Shown here one piece after another: positions 45,572 through 56,346 of a stretch of DNA of 64,000 nucleotides. The translations under genes were made by a program, and so were the position numbers. Source of the stretch: Ophiostoma sp. CBS 140.51 (lineage: Eukaryota > Ascomycota > Sordariomycetes > Ophiostomatales > Ophiostomataceae); the NCBI GenBank assembly GCA_029298735.1, contig JANSLP010000112.1, positions 27,582 to 91,581 on the forward strand. Reading direction: 5' to 3'. Under the pieces are notes generated by a model. The model made no database searches. It worked only from the letters and a program-made list of their open reading frames with translations, and had not been told where the DNA came from. Numbering within the stretch: the stretch's first letter is position 1; every line of letters starts with the position of its first letter.

Positions 45572-46144
45572 TGTGGGAGGGTGGGTGTCGATGCGATGGA
45601 GTGTAGAGAATAATAGAGGAGAGTTGTTTCGGTAGTTGTGGTCGTAGCGCAGTGTCGAGTCGTGATGTTGACGTCGTGAAAGTGAGGTTGAAGCTGAAGT
45701 TGGGAAGCGACGTCAAAGGACAGCTGTAGCTGTGTTTGAATACAAGTGGGGCCTTGGGAGGTGGAATTTGGGCGGGAAGTCACAACCCTGGAGCTCAACG
45801 CTGAAATGTGATTGGACCGCGGACGTCATAACTAGCACAGCACCGAACCTTACCTGCAGCGCTTAAATACAGTGCACAGCGCTAGACGTTGCTGAAGTTC
45901 TTTGATGCTGAAGAAATATATCATAACTTCACATCAAAAGCTTCATTCTCGAGCTTCACTTTTGACTTCATTTCTTCTGGTTAATATCCTGTATTTTTAT
46001 ATTTGTCGATCCTGGTATTAATGCTTGGACTTTTGGATATCCTGAATGCCCATATGGTACACGATATATACGAATGCAATGACTGCTATCTACAATGCCC
46101 TTCTCTTTCTCCATGACTGTTTTTGTTTTCTTCTTTCTTGCTTC
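45572..46144. other. Spacer between PEX1 and the ZW10/Dsl1 gene
   Basis: Promoter and leader of the minus-strand ZW10/Dsl1 gene plus the 3' UTR of PEX1. The part near 45890-46130 is AT-rich. Nothing else was recognised. Confidence 0.5.
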
Positions 46145-49100
46145 TTACATGAGAGACGTCCGCCCGCCAATCTCCATGCTGCCTTGTCCGTCGCGCATCT
46201 CTCCGCTGCGACCCACAACAAACTCCTTGTAGATGCGCTCCAGCCGCCGCCGTTCCTGGTCACTGATACTGGCGCGCGTACTGTCGAGTGCCTTGTAGAC
46301 ATGCTTCCACTTGATGACGACATCACGGCTTGAAGCGGCCGCAGCTGCTGCAGCATCTTTGCCGTCGGCATCACCAGCCGCCGAGCCAGGACGCTGGGCA
46401 GTCCGTTCGCGACGGCGTGCGAGGCGGATGCTCTCGAGCTTGGCCACAACCGCGGCGCGTTCAGCCAGAGCGGCCGACCGGTGTTGGGGTTGGTCATCAC
46501 TTCCCGAAGAAGCATTGCCGTCTTCACCGTAACGGAAAGAGACAAAGTTGTGTGCCGAGGCGGCGTTTGACTTTTTGTTGGACGACACGGCCGCCCGCTT
46601 ACCACTCGACCCGTTCGTCGTCACCGCCTCCTTCTGCCCGCGGTCGTTGAGCACGTCGTGGATCGCCTCGAGCTGGGCATTGGACACGAGCGCCTGCAGA
46701 TCAGCACCCGAAAATCCTTGGGTCCGCTGCGCCAGTTGCCGCATCTCCTCGCTGTCGTCGCTCGCATTGTGCGCGCCCAGAACCTCGTCGCTCATCTTGG
46801 CCTTGTGGCCGAGCGCGCGGAAAATGTCGAGACGGTCGGCGGCGTCGGGGAAGTCGCACAACAGAGACTTGTCGAGACGGCCCGGGCGAAGCAGGGCGGG
46901 GTCAATTAGGTCGGGGCGTGAAGTGGCTGCAAGCACGTACACACCCGATAAACCCTCGGCACCGTCCATTTGCGTGAGCAGCTGGTTGACGACGCGGTCG
47001 GTGACACCTGTGGAGTCGTGGCCACGCTTGGGCGCAATGGAGTCAAACTCGTCAAAGAAGAGCACACAGGGCTTGGCGGCGGACGCGCGCTCAAACAGGT
47101 CGCGCACGCTCTTTTCGGAGGCACCAATGTACTTGTTCAAGATCTCGGGGCCCTTGACACTAATGAAATTGAGACCACACTCGCCGGCGACGGCACTGGC
47201 CAGCAGCGTCTTGCCGCAGCCGGGGTAGCCGTACAGCAGCAGACCCGAACGCAGGCGCAGCGGGCACTTGGCAAAGATGGGCGCGTACTTTGTCGGGTAC
47301 TCGAGTGTTTCGAGCAGCACACGCCGCGTCTCCTGGAGGCCGCCAATGCTGTCAAACTTGGTCGTCGAGTGTTGCAGAGTGACGTTGCGCAGCGATGTGG
47401 GAGTGAATCCCTTGAGGGCACGGTCGAAGTCGACGCGGTCCAGCGGCACGATGCTCGACACATTGTCGTCGAGGTCACTGTTGCCCGTAATCGAGCGCAC
47501 GAGCGCCTCGTTCTTGGCCCGCGCCACCAGCTGGCTCAGATCGCCTGGCATGAAGCCGTCCGTCTCGCCAGCGACGTCCAAGAAATCAAGCTCTTCCTGA
47601 ATCACAAAGGCACCGTTGTTGTCGCCGTGACCGTCACCGCCAGCCGCCTGTGAGTCGCGCCGGCTCGTCTGGCTGGCACCGTCCATCATCCAGTTGCCGC
47701 CGTCCTCGCTAGCGGCACGACCGTCGGCTGTTGTCGGCCGGCTGCTGTTGGCCGTCTCCTCGCCGCCGTTCTGACCGTTACCGTTGCCGAACCGCTTCGC
47801 TGCCTGCTCGGCATCGAGCGCGTTTTGACGTGCAAAGTTCTCCATAATCTTGCGGCGCGTGTCCTTGTCGGGTGCCTTGAGGTCGACAATCTCACGCACC
47901 ACGTGGCCGCCGACCACAACATTGTGCAGCGAGTCTTTACCCTGCGCCGTTGCCAGGAGGACGACATTGCTGTCCGGCCGGCCGCAGTACTGCCGCACAA
48001 TTGCGCACAGGCCCTCGCTGATCTGTCGGCTGCGGCCCTCCTCGCTCTGCACGACAAGTTCTGTCTCGGCCGGGCACAGCCGGTCGAGGTCATCCAAGAT
48101 GACGAGGGCTTTACCGCCCAGCCGCGCGCCCCAGCTGGCGCTCATAAACAGACGGCTCAGCGTCTCCTTGATCGTCGCAATCTTACTCTCCTCGTTGACT
48201 AGCTTGCGGCAGGCCAGGTACGACACGTGGAAGAACTCGCTTGTCCGCAGCGTCTCGCCAATTTGCTGAGCCACAGATGTCTTGCCCGAGCCCAGTGCGC
48301 CGGTCAGCAGGACCGACGAGGAGTGTGACAGGTGTGTCTGCAGGCTGGTCAGGATGCCGTTGATGCCGACCAGAGTCTGCTGTGACGACGAAAGCGGGGA
48401 CACGGCGTTTGCCTCGGCCTCTGCCAGCCAGGACGGCTTGGGGATGGGTGCTTGAACTTCGTAAGATGAGCTGGTAACTGTAGATCCCAGAATCCATTTT
48501 GTGTTGTCACCGTGAGATGCAGAGTCTGTAGGAGACACACTGAGCTTCAGGAAACCGCCGCACCAGCCAGCCGGTGCCGGTTCTGCGCCATTGTTCAGGC
48601 CCAAAACCAGACCATCCGTCAAGGGACCCTGAAACAAACCCTGTGGCGCCTTACCACCATAGTGTGCCCGGATCCGCTTGACAATGTCCTCCTTCTCGTG
48701 TTGTGACTCGCCGCCAAACTTGAGACCTGCTGCCTGCTTGCTGCTGCCATTGCTGTCTTCGAAGGGGTACAGCTTGATCTTCTGCACCAGCTTCGGAGCG
48801 AGCGGTTGTGAAGCCGGCTCGATCTTGACAACGCCACCGACGATACCCTGGCAAGAGAGAGCCGAGCAGAGAGCGGGCGACAGGGCCGCGGTCTGGCCGT
48901 TTGGTGGGTCGTCCCAGGGCCGGATCTGGACAATGACGCGCGATGCTGACTCGGTCGAGCTCAGACCAGGGCCGCCCGGTTGTGAAGCACCAGTGCCAGG
49001 TGCTGGTGCCGTCGCGCCGCCAACAAGAATCTCGCCAGCGCCGCCAGCAGCACCCGGCTGTTGAGGCGGTTTGGGCTGCGCACCAGCCGCACGCAAGAGT

Positions 49101-50095
49101 GTGACGGATGCCCACTTCATACCGCGGAACTCGTTGGGCAACAGCAGGTCGCGGTCCACCCAGACGGCCAGGCCTGCATCGTCTGCCACCATGTCCTCAT
49201 CGAACCACTCGTCACAGAGTGCCCGGTCGACGGCGCGCAAGAACAGCGCCGGCTTGCGCTCCTCGCGTGCGCTGCGGCCTCGTGCTGTGCTCGTGCCGCT
49301 CTTCTTGGATGTGCTCGTCACACTGCGGTTCTCGCGGCTGCTGCGCGACGGCTTGGCGCGGGTTTTGGGGGCCACAATGACTTCGGCGTCGGGGGCCACC
49401 TTGGCAAACGGTGCGTCCGAGGGCAGTGCGGGCTCCAAGGAAATCACCTTGATGTTGGCTGTCGATGTTGGGGAGAGATGCAGCGTCAGAGGGTGTGGTG
49501 GAATCGGTGCGCCGCCGGGGCCGGCGGAGCCTGTAAAGGCAGGATTCGGCAGTGCGCGGATCTGGTTCATCAGGTTGATCTCGAGGAACGTCGCGTGCAG
49601 CTCCACCATCTCCCAGTCCTCGGGCGTCAGCGGCTCAATGTTGATTGTGTGTGCCAGCGGCGGGTCGAGGTGGATCGTGGCTGTGACCTTTTGGCCGTCG
49701 TGCAGGCCAAGCGTGTGCGCAAACGTGGCGTCGATTTCGACGACGTTGATCTCCTGGTCGCTTCCAGATCTACCACTGCTTCCACGGGCATTACTTGTGA
49801 TGCTGTCGCGGCCAACGAGAGAGGCCATCTTGCGTCGACTCGGCATGCCCGTCCAACCAACAAAGATGGACCGCTGGACCGAGGGCGATGGGCCGCCGCC
49901 GTTGCTGCTGCTGCTGCTGTCGGGGCGAGGAGCCGCCGGGGCGCGGTAACTGAGCTCGATAACGACATTCTGAATGGGCGTGTCTACGTTCAATAAAATA
50001 TTGACGAGCGTCGAGGGCAGGTTGACAAAACACTTTTGCAGCTGCACCAGCGACAGCTCGGCCGCCGTCGACTGCGAGTTCTTGCGCGGCGCCAT
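46145..50095 (-). CDS. PEX1: Peroxisomal AAA+ ATPase Pex1
   Basis: A 1316-residue single-exon double AAA+ ATPase. With Pex6 it extracts the receptor Pex5 from the peroxisomal membrane so that matrix protein import can continue. The N-terminal region (about residues 13-190: CFVNLPSTLVNIL, FVGWTGMPS, and PLTPEDWEMVELHA) is the Pex1 N-domain. D1 has a Walker A GALGSGKT (about residue 597) with Walker B VILDDLDRL, where the catalytic Glu is replaced by Asp, as expected for the weaker Pex1 D1 ring. D2 has GYPGCGKT (about 957), Walker B LFFDEFDS (about 1015) and the second-region-of-homology LDPALLRPGRLDKSL type motif. The C-terminus is extended and low complexity. It is divergent from MCM7, 878 bp apart. 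Confidence 0.96.
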   Translation of the reverse strand: MAPRKNSQSTAAELSLVQLQKCFVNLPSTLVNILLNVDTPIQNVVIELSYRAPAAPRPDSSSSSNGGGPSPSVQRSIFVGWTGMPSRRKMASLVGRDSITSNARGSSGRSGSDQEINVVEIDATFAHTLGLHDGQKVTATIHLDPPLAHTINIEPLTPEDWEMVELHATFLEINLMNQIRALPNPAFTGSAGPGGAPIPPHPLTLHLSPTSTANIKVISLEPALPSDAPFAKVAPDAEVIVAPKTRAKPSRSSRENRSVTSTSKKSGTSTARGRSAREERKPALFLRAVDRALCDEWFDEDMVADDAGLAVWVDRDLLLPNEFRGMKWASVTLLRAAGAQPKPPQQPGAAGGAGEILVGGATAPAPGTGASQPGGPGLSSTESASRVIVQIRPWDDPPNGQTAALSPALCSALSCQGIVGGVVKIEPASQPLAPKLVQKIKLYPFEDSNGSSKQAAGLKFGGESQHEKEDIVKRIRAHYGGKAPQGLFQGPLTDGLVLGLNNGAEPAPAGWCGGFLKLSVSPTDSASHGDNTKWILGSTVTSSSYEVQAPIPKPSWLAEAEANAVSPLSSSQQTLVGINGILTSLQTHLSHSSSVLLTGALGSGKTSVAQQIGETLRTSEFFHVSYLACRKLVNEESKIATIKETLSRLFMSASWGARLGGKALVILDDLDRLCPAETELVVQSEEGRSRQISEGLCAIVRQYCGRPDSNVVLLATAQGKDSLHNVVVGGHVVREIVDLKAPDKDTRRKIMENFARQNALDAEQAAKRFGNGNGQNGGEETANSSRPTTADGRAASEDGGNWMMDGASQTSRRDSQAAGGDGHGDNNGAFVIQEELDFLDVAGETDGFMPGDLSQLVARAKNEALVRSITGNSDLDDNVSSIVPLDRVDFDRALKGFTPTSLRNVTLQHSTTKFDSIGGLQETRRVLLETLEYPTKYAPIFAKCPLRLRSGLLLYGYPGCGKTLLASAVAGECGLNFISVKGPEILNKYIGASEKSVRDLFERASAAKPCVLFFDEFDSIAPKRGHDSTGVTDRVVNQLLTQMDGAEGLSGVYVLAATSRPDLIDPALLRPGRLDKSLLCDFPDAADRLDIFRALGHKAKMSDEVLGAHNASDDSEEMRQLAQRTQGFSGADLQALVSNAQLEAIHDVLNDRGQKEAVTTNGSSGKRAAVSSNKKSNAASAHNFVSFRYGEDGNASSGSDDQPQHRSAALAERAAVVAKLESIRLARRRERTAQRPGSAAGDADGKDAAAAAAASSRDVVIKWKHVYKALDSTRASISDQERRRLERIYKEFVVGRSGEMRDGQGSMEIGGRTSLM

Positions 50096-50973
50096 GCTGG
50101 CTGGTGTGTGAGAGTGTGGTTCGGGTGGTATGTCGGTCGATTCTCCTGTGTCGTTAGGTGTGCGTCAACGTCGGTTGTGTTGTTAAAGTCAATTAAAGTT
50201 GATTGAGGAGTTGAAGATCGTCGTTGTTGAATTCAGCTGCCAGAAGCTTCGCTTTGCTGCAGGTGCCTGTGACAGTTGACCGTTCGCTCTTGCCTGCTTG
50301 TGCTTGTGCTTGTGCTCGTGCTAATTGGCCCGAAACTTGGGACAGGCACGTTCGCCAGCAAAATAATGCGCTACAGCCGCCGCCGATTGCCGAGGCTTGA
50401 CGGAAGGTGCCCCAGTGGATTTGGGGGGATTTGCAGGCAGGATCGAGCGGTCCCCAGAATCCAATATCCACTCCCCAACTGTGGCTAGTTATTGTATGCG
50501 CCACAGCTTTCTCTCAAAAGCGGTCCGTGCGTTTTTTTTTTTTTTTTTCAATTAAACACGAAAAGACGCGCTGCCGCAGAAAAAGTAGCCTTTGACGCGT
50601 CCCCATCGCGTCGCAGCCCTGGCCTGGTCCGAGCGTGGCAGGAGCCACCCGCCGCCGCCCTTTCCCAGCCTCCCTTGCAAATCGTATTTGCACCTCCACC
50701 ACGCAAAAGCCCAAGCAACAAACGTTCGTGCAGGCAAGAGGGTCCCTTCCCAAAATTGACTGCAGCTTTTTCATCCCCTCTTTTTCCTCCCCCCATTTCT
50801 CTCCATTTTGACATCACGACAACTCCACGATTGCATCTCGTTTTTGAGTTATTTGCATTGCATTGCCTCGGTCGCTTCTCACCGCATTTTCAAACGCCAG
50901 CGCATCCTGTTTTTCACCTATCGTTGCCCCCCAACCCACACATCAACAACTCGCCCAAGGCCCATCCGCAGCC
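50096..50973. promoter_or_regulatory. Divergent promoter region of PEX1 and MCM7
   Basis: An 878-bp region between two start codons. It contains a 17-nt T run (50532-50548) and, nearer MCM7, a cluster of GACGCG/ACGCGT sequences. Repeats of GTGCTT(GT/CT) occur at about 50300-50322. The last 120 bp before MCM7 is pyrimidine- and CA-rich, as in fungal leaders. Confidence 0.6.
50596..50601. promoter_or_regulatory. MCB-like element (ACGCGT) upstream of MCM7
   Basis: An exact ACGCGT, palindromic, lies 373 bp upstream of the MCM7 start, with a related GACGCG at about 50565-50570. ACGCGT is the binding core of the MBF complex, which drives G1/S transcription of replication genes in yeasts. Its position before MCM7 fits that role; use in this fungus is inferred. 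Confidence 0.5.
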
Positions 50974-53602
50974 ATGGCGGAAAAGCTTCCCACCTACAAA
51001 AAGGTCGTCGAGTACACATTGCAGTTGGGTATGCCTTCTTTTCCTGATATTCTTGACATGATCACCTCTAACTTCTCTCAGCCGCCTTCAAGGACTTCCT
51101 CAGCAACTACAAGACGACCCCTGAACACGCCATCACCCACGCGCTCGGCAACATCAACATTGACGATGACGACCTGAGCGACGAATATGAGTTTGTCGAC
51201 GAGACGGACGAGGCTGCCGAGCGCCGCGCACAGGAGAAGGCTGCGCGGCGCAAGCCGACACACAAGTACCGCGATCTGCTGCAGAAGCTGGCGGACCGCG
51301 AGGTCGACGAGGTTATTGTCGACCTGGACGATCTGTCGATGGTAGGTCAAGCAGACAGATACAGAAGGAGAAAAAGAAGACAAGGGGGAATGACACCTGC
51401 TAACACGACTAGTTCGAAGCAGATACCCAGAACGGGCTCAAGCTCACCCAGTCTATCGAGATGAACACTAAGCACTACGTCGAGATCCTGTCTCAGGCCG
51501 TCGACGAGCTGCTGCCCGAGCCCAGCGCCGATGTCTCTTTCAAGGACGACGTCCTCGACGTCCTGATGGCCCGCCGCAAGCTGCGCAACCGCGAGTTGCG
51601 TGACGGTGCTGAGGCCCTGGGCGACCCGGCCATGCTCGACGACGTGTTCCCCGCTGAGCTGACGCGCCGCTACACCCTCGTCTTCAAGCCCCGCACCTCC
51701 ACTCTGGAGCACCCGACCAAGCCTGTTGCTGTGCGCAATGTGCGCGGCGAGGATCTTGGTCACCTCATTACGATTCGCGCCATCGCCACGCGTGTGTCCG
51801 ACGTCAAGCCCATTGCCCAGGTCAGCGCCTACACGTGCGACCGCTGTGGCTGCGAAATCTTCCAGCCCGTCAACAACAAGCAGTTTGCACCCCTCTCCCT
51901 CTGCCCGTCCAAGGACTGCAAGGAGAACCAGTCGGGTGGTCAGCTGCACCCCTCGTCGCGTGCCTCCAAGTTCCAGCCTTTCCAGGAGGTCAAGGTCCAG
52001 GAGCTCGCTGAGCAGGTGCCCATTGGCCAGATCCCCCGCACGCTCACTGTTCTGTGCTACGGCAGCCTGGTGCGCCGCATCAACCCCGGTGACGTTGTCG
52101 ACATCTCTGGCATTTTCCTGCCCACGCCCTACACGGGCTTCAAGGCCATGCGCGCCGGTCTGCTGACCGACACCTTCTTGGAGGCCCACCACGTCGTGCA
52201 GCACAAGAAGGCGTACGAGGAGATGACCATTGAGCCGCAGCTGGTGCGCCGCATTGAGCAGTTCCGCCAGTCCGGCCAGGTCTACGAGTACCTGGCCAAG
52301 TCGATTGCGCCCGAGATTTTCGGCCACCTCGACGTCAAGAAGGCACTCCTGTTGCTGCTGGTCGGCGGTGTCACCAAGCAGATGGGCGACGGCATGAAGA
52401 TTCGTGGCGACATCAACATTTGCCTGATGGGCGACCCCGGTGTGGCCAAGTCGCAGCTGCTCAAGTATATTTCCAAGGTTGCGCCCCGTGGTGTCTACAC
52501 GTCGGGTCGTGGTAGCAGTGGCGTCGGTTTGACGGCGGCTGTGATGCGCGACCCCGTGACGGACGAGATGGTGCTCGAGGGCGGTGCGCTGGTGCTGGCT
52601 GACAACGGTATCTGCTGTATCGATGAATTCGACAAGATGGACGAGAACGACCGCACGGCGATCCACGAAGTCATGGAGCAGCAGACCATTAGCATCAGCA
52701 AGGCCGGCATTTCCACAACGCTCAATGCGCGCACGTCGATCCTGGCGGCGGCTAATCCGATTTACGGCCGCTACAACCCGCGCATCTCGCCTGTCGAGAA
52801 CATTAATCTGCCCGCGGCGCTGCTGTCGCGTTTCGATATTATTTTCCTGTTGCTCGACACGCCCTCGCGCGAGACTGACGCCCAGCTCGCCAAGCACGTC
52901 GCCTACGTCCACATGCACAGCCGCCATCCCAACATTGGCACGGCTGACGAGATCGTGTTCACGCCGCACGAGGTGCGCTCGTACGTCGCCCGCGCGCGCA
53001 CGTACCGCCCCGTTGTGCCCGAGGAGGTCTCCGAGTACATGGTCAAGACATACGTGCGCATGCGTGACCAGCAGAAGCGTGCCGAGAAGCGCGGCAAGCA
53101 ATTTACGCACACCACGCCGCGTACGCTGCTGGGTGTCGTCCGCCTGGCCCAGGCGCTCGCGCGTCTGCGGTTCAGCGACGCCGTCGACCGCTACGATGTC
53201 GACGAGGCCCTGCGCCTGATCGAGGCCTCCAAAGAAAGCTTGAACGCCGAGATTATTGGCGGCGCCGGTCCCGGTGCAGGTCGCCGCGGTACCAACGCCA
53301 GCAGCCGCATCTACAACTCTGTCAAGTCGCTGGCCGATACGGGTGCTTGCCGGCCCGACAACAACGACGAGGACGGTGATGATGACGACGATGAGGACGA
53401 CACTGCCGGTGGCCGTGGTGTCGAGCTGAGCCTGCGCCGTGTCAAGGAGCGGGTCATTGCCAAGGGCTTCACCGAAGACCAGTGGTTGACGGCGCTGGAG
53501 GAGTACGCGGCGATTGATGTGTGGCAGACGGCCGGCAACATGAGCCGCCTTGTCTTTATCACCTCCAACGATGCCGAGGGTGACATGGAGGATGAGGAAT
53601 AG
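50974..53602 (+). CDS. MCM7: DNA replication licensing factor Mcm7
   Basis: Exons 50974-51028, 51082-51341 and 51413-53602 join in frame (introns 53 and 71 nt) to give 834 residues. Mcm7 is one of six subunits of the MCM2-7 replicative helicase, loaded at origins in G1. Visible features: a zinc-binding CxxC...CxxxxC finger (about residues 247-275), Walker A GDPGVAKS (about 445-452), Walker [10 protein letters not shown] (about 505-513), and the arginine finger SRFD (about 577-580). Mcm7-specific YVHMHSRHP and [20 protein letters not shown] follow. Near residues 750-765 there is an Asp/Glu-rich insertion, and the C-terminus is a winged-helix region. The 55-nt first exon gives [18 protein letters not shown], conserved in fungal Mcm7, so the start is secure. 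Confidence 0.97.
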
Positions 53603-54017
53603 AAGAGAGTAGCCGCGTGTTGTCTTTTTTGGTTCATGTTTTGTTCATATAATGCTGTTTTACGTAATGCCCTTGTTTTTTGTTTGTATGTATTTTGTCC
53701 TTATGTTTTGCAGTTAAAAGGGCCGGCGTTTTGGGAAACAAATCAAATATATACAGGAGGAGGATGGAAGAGGGATGATGATTGTTTCTTCGGAGAATCA
53801 AGATATGATACGCACTTAAAAGATATTCACTCTGCTGTTAAGTTCATTTCGTTTACATGTGACTTTGATGAAGATGAAAGATGCATTGTTTCGACATACT
53901 ATAGTACATTTATATTTTTCTTTTCCCACTCCATCGTCCCGATCCAAGTCCAAGTCATAATGACAATGCACGCTCATATGTACATTTGATTTTCTACTCC
54001 TTGTTCTCCACCTACTC
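53603..54017. other. Convergent 3' region of MCM7 and the mS29 gene
   Basis: 415 bp of AT-rich sequence holding both 3' UTRs. No gene or repeat was recognised. Confidence 0.6.
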
Positions 54018-55529
54018 CTACGCCCGCAGACTCAGCAGGTGCACACGCTCCATCTCACCAACAACACCGTTGCCCGACAGCATCAACGACTGCGCCACCG
54101 CTGCCTCGTCGATGCGCTCCCGCAGCAGACCACTCGCCGCCCAGTACTCGAGCAGCGCACGCGCCTCCGTCCGGTTCAAGCCCTTGAGCGTCATCACCTC
54201 GACATTCTTCATCGCTGCCGACACGCGGTCGTCGTAGTGTCTAAAGTACGGCTCGGGTTGGGGCACGGTAATATCAGTACCGTCGCCAGCCTTGGCCGCC
54301 TTGAGCTTCTGCTCGGCCGTGCGCTGGGCCATGGCCAGGTCCAGCGTCGGGTTGAGCGGTGTGTTGCCGTACGTCGTGGCTGCCAGAATGGCCGCGCCAT
54401 GGGGAAACTTGGTGTTGCCTGCGAGCGCATCCACGAAAAAGCGCACCAGCAACAGATCATGCGAGTGGATCAGCTCAAAGGCAGGCGAGCGGTAATCCGA
54501 GATGCGCATAATGTGGGCGAGGCCGTCCAGCGTAAACATGACGCGCGGGCGCGGCAGGCCGGCGTCGGCGTTGCAAATCTCGCTCCACAGCGCCTGCCAC
54601 ACGGGCCAGGCGTGGTCGGGCTCTTTGGCAGCATTGATGAGCTCCGTGAACGTGCTGCCGGCGGGCACCGGGTTGACGAGGTCGTCGTAGGCGCGCGACG
54701 TCGTGTATTTGTCCAACAAAGAACCATTTGCAGCCAAAGCGGTCTGCAGAATCTTGTACGTGGCGTTGGGCTGCGTAAACACCAGCGGATCCGACTTGGG
54801 GACGGGCGCGTACTCGGTGCACGCCGTCGTCAGCTCCTGAGCCTCGGGGATGGCAAAGACTAGCCACTCATTTAAGAACCCCTGGGCCTGGGCGTGCTGC
54901 AGCAGCGTCGATTTGCCCGCAATGCGCTCGCCGTCCACCACCACACGGACCGTCTTCTTCTGCTCGCCGACCTCGCTCTGGATACGCGCCGTCAGCGCCA
55001 CGGTGTCGGACCGCAGCAGCAGACTCGGCTTCTTGAAAAGTTGGAAATTTTGCGTGGCCTTGAAGCTCTCAATGTGGCGCAACTGGTCGACGAGCGCATC
55101 GGGAAGGGCCAGCATGCGGCCAATGTTGGGGTTGGACACCGGGTCGGACACGGCCAGGTCCTGTGGTTGCAGCGACTCGAGCCCCGGCACGTCAATGGCG
55201 TTGCTGTTGCTCAGGACAATCCTCTTGCGGTAGGCTTTGCGCTCGCCCGGTAAGATGGGCTTGCCGGCGCGGGCTGGTCCCTTGTTCTTCTTCTTGACGG
55301 ACTGGGATTTCCGGCCGGCGCGAATGTGTTGCTGAGTGCCCTTGGCCTGGACGGCAGATGTGGTGGAGAAGAGGAAGGAGGAAGAATTTGATAAAGAGAC
55401 TGGAGTCGTAGAAGGGTGTGCTGCAGCCAGGCCGGCGAGTGAGGTTGGCCGTGGCCGCGCGGGGAGCAGGACGAGGGTCGTCGAAGACCGTGTGAGCAGC
55501 CGCCTCGAACCGTTGACGACCGCCGCCAT
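54018..55529 (-). CDS. RSM23: Mitochondrial small-subunit ribosomal protein mS29 (DAP3/Rsm23)
   Basis: A 503-residue single-exon protein of the DAP3/mS29 family, a GTP-binding component of the head of the mitoribosomal small subunit. The first ~60 residues are rich in Arg, Ser, Thr and Ala with no acidic residue, a mitochondrial targeting sequence. A basic linker follows (RKSQSVKKKNKG). The P-loop GERIAGKS is at residues 200-207, within VRVVVDGERIAGKSTLLQHA. Downstream WPVWQALWSEI, RPRVMFTLDGLAHIM (Walker B-like) and PAFELIHSHDLLLVRFF correspond to the DAP3 AAA-type core. Animal DAP3 is linked to apoptosis; for fungi only the ribosomal role is established. The gene is divergent from the Derlin gene. 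Confidence 0.93.
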   Translation of the reverse strand: MAAVVNGSRRLLTRSSTTLVLLPARPRPTSLAGLAAAHPSTTPVSLSNSSSFLFSTTSAVQAKGTQQHIRAGRKSQSVKKKNKGPARAGKPILPGERKAYRKRIVLSNSNAIDVPGLESLQPQDLAVSDPVSNPNIGRMLALPDALVDQLRHIESFKATQNFQLFKKPSLLLRSDTVALTARIQSEVGEQKKTVRVVVDGERIAGKSTLLQHAQAQGFLNEWLVFAIPEAQELTTACTEYAPVPKSDPLVFTQPNATYKILQTALAANGSLLDKYTTSRAYDDLVNPVPAGSTFTELINAAKEPDHAWPVWQALWSEICNADAGLPRPRVMFTLDGLAHIMRISDYRSPAFELIHSHDLLLVRFFVDALAGNTKFPHGAAILAATTYGNTPLNPTLDLAMAQRTAEQKLKAAKAGDGTDITVPQPEPYFRHYDDRVSAAMKNVEVMTLKGLNRTEARALLEYWAASGLLRERIDEAAVAQSLMLSGNGVVGEMERVHLLSLRA

Positions 55530-56346
55530 TGTGGTCGATGTGGGGTGAGGAGGGGGCGGGAGAGTGGTTGGACGTGTTTTCTCGGTTGTCTATAATGTTC
55601 TGGTCGTCCACATAGTCTGTTGTCGCAATTGGGCCCAAGGGAGGCTCGTGGTCATCGACGTCGGGTGGTCTCGCGATGCTGTCACAAATGGCTCCACTGA
55701 TGCTCTTTTTTTTTCTTCCCAAGAGCTCCCAAATTTGGCGGCTCAATCAACCAATCAAAACCCTCAAAATTCAGCCACAGTAGCCAACCGCGAAAAGAGT
55801 CGCAAGTGTGGCTCAAACTCTCCCTGTGGGGCCCCTGTAGAAAACCCGCTAAAAAAAATTATAAAGCACGCTGGCGGCTTTTCTGTGTGCTTCCCTCGTT
55901 CTTTCCCTCTCTTTTTCTCCTGCCTGAAAAAGAAGAGAACACATTTACACTCCTTCCTTTTCTTTCGTCTCTTCCTTTTCTTCCGTGGCCGAGATTAATT
56001 TGTCGTGCCTCTCCAGGTCGGCTCCTTTCTCTCTTCCTCCTCCTCTTCCTCCGCTCTCTTCCCCCCAAGAATGACAGCATCGTCATCACGGCAGCCTGCT
56101 GCTGGTTCGGGGTATTTCTGCCCTCGATGAACTGAAACCAAGCTCCATTCCCCCTACTTGCTGCCTATTACCCCAAATTTTTTTTTCATCGAAAACTGAA
56201 CTGGATTTGCCGAAAACTCTTTCTTCCGCGACTTTTCGTGATCGCTTCCTTTTCATTTCGTATCCCCTTCTCTTTCCCATTACAACACTCAATTCAATCA
56301 TCCATTACGCATCGATTGTTTTGGTCGAAATACCACAACCGACGCA
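55530..56346. other. Divergent promoter region of the mS29 and Derlin genes
   Basis: 817 bp between two start codons. The right half (55880-56300) is pyrimidine-rich on the + strand and should form the Derlin leader. No other gene was recognised. Confidence 0.55.

Noticed and set aside
51347..53110. A 587-residue open frame on the minus strand opposite MCM7
   Set aside because: It is the antisense shadow of a highly biased coding sequence; it has no recognisable domain and MCM7 is certain on the other strand.
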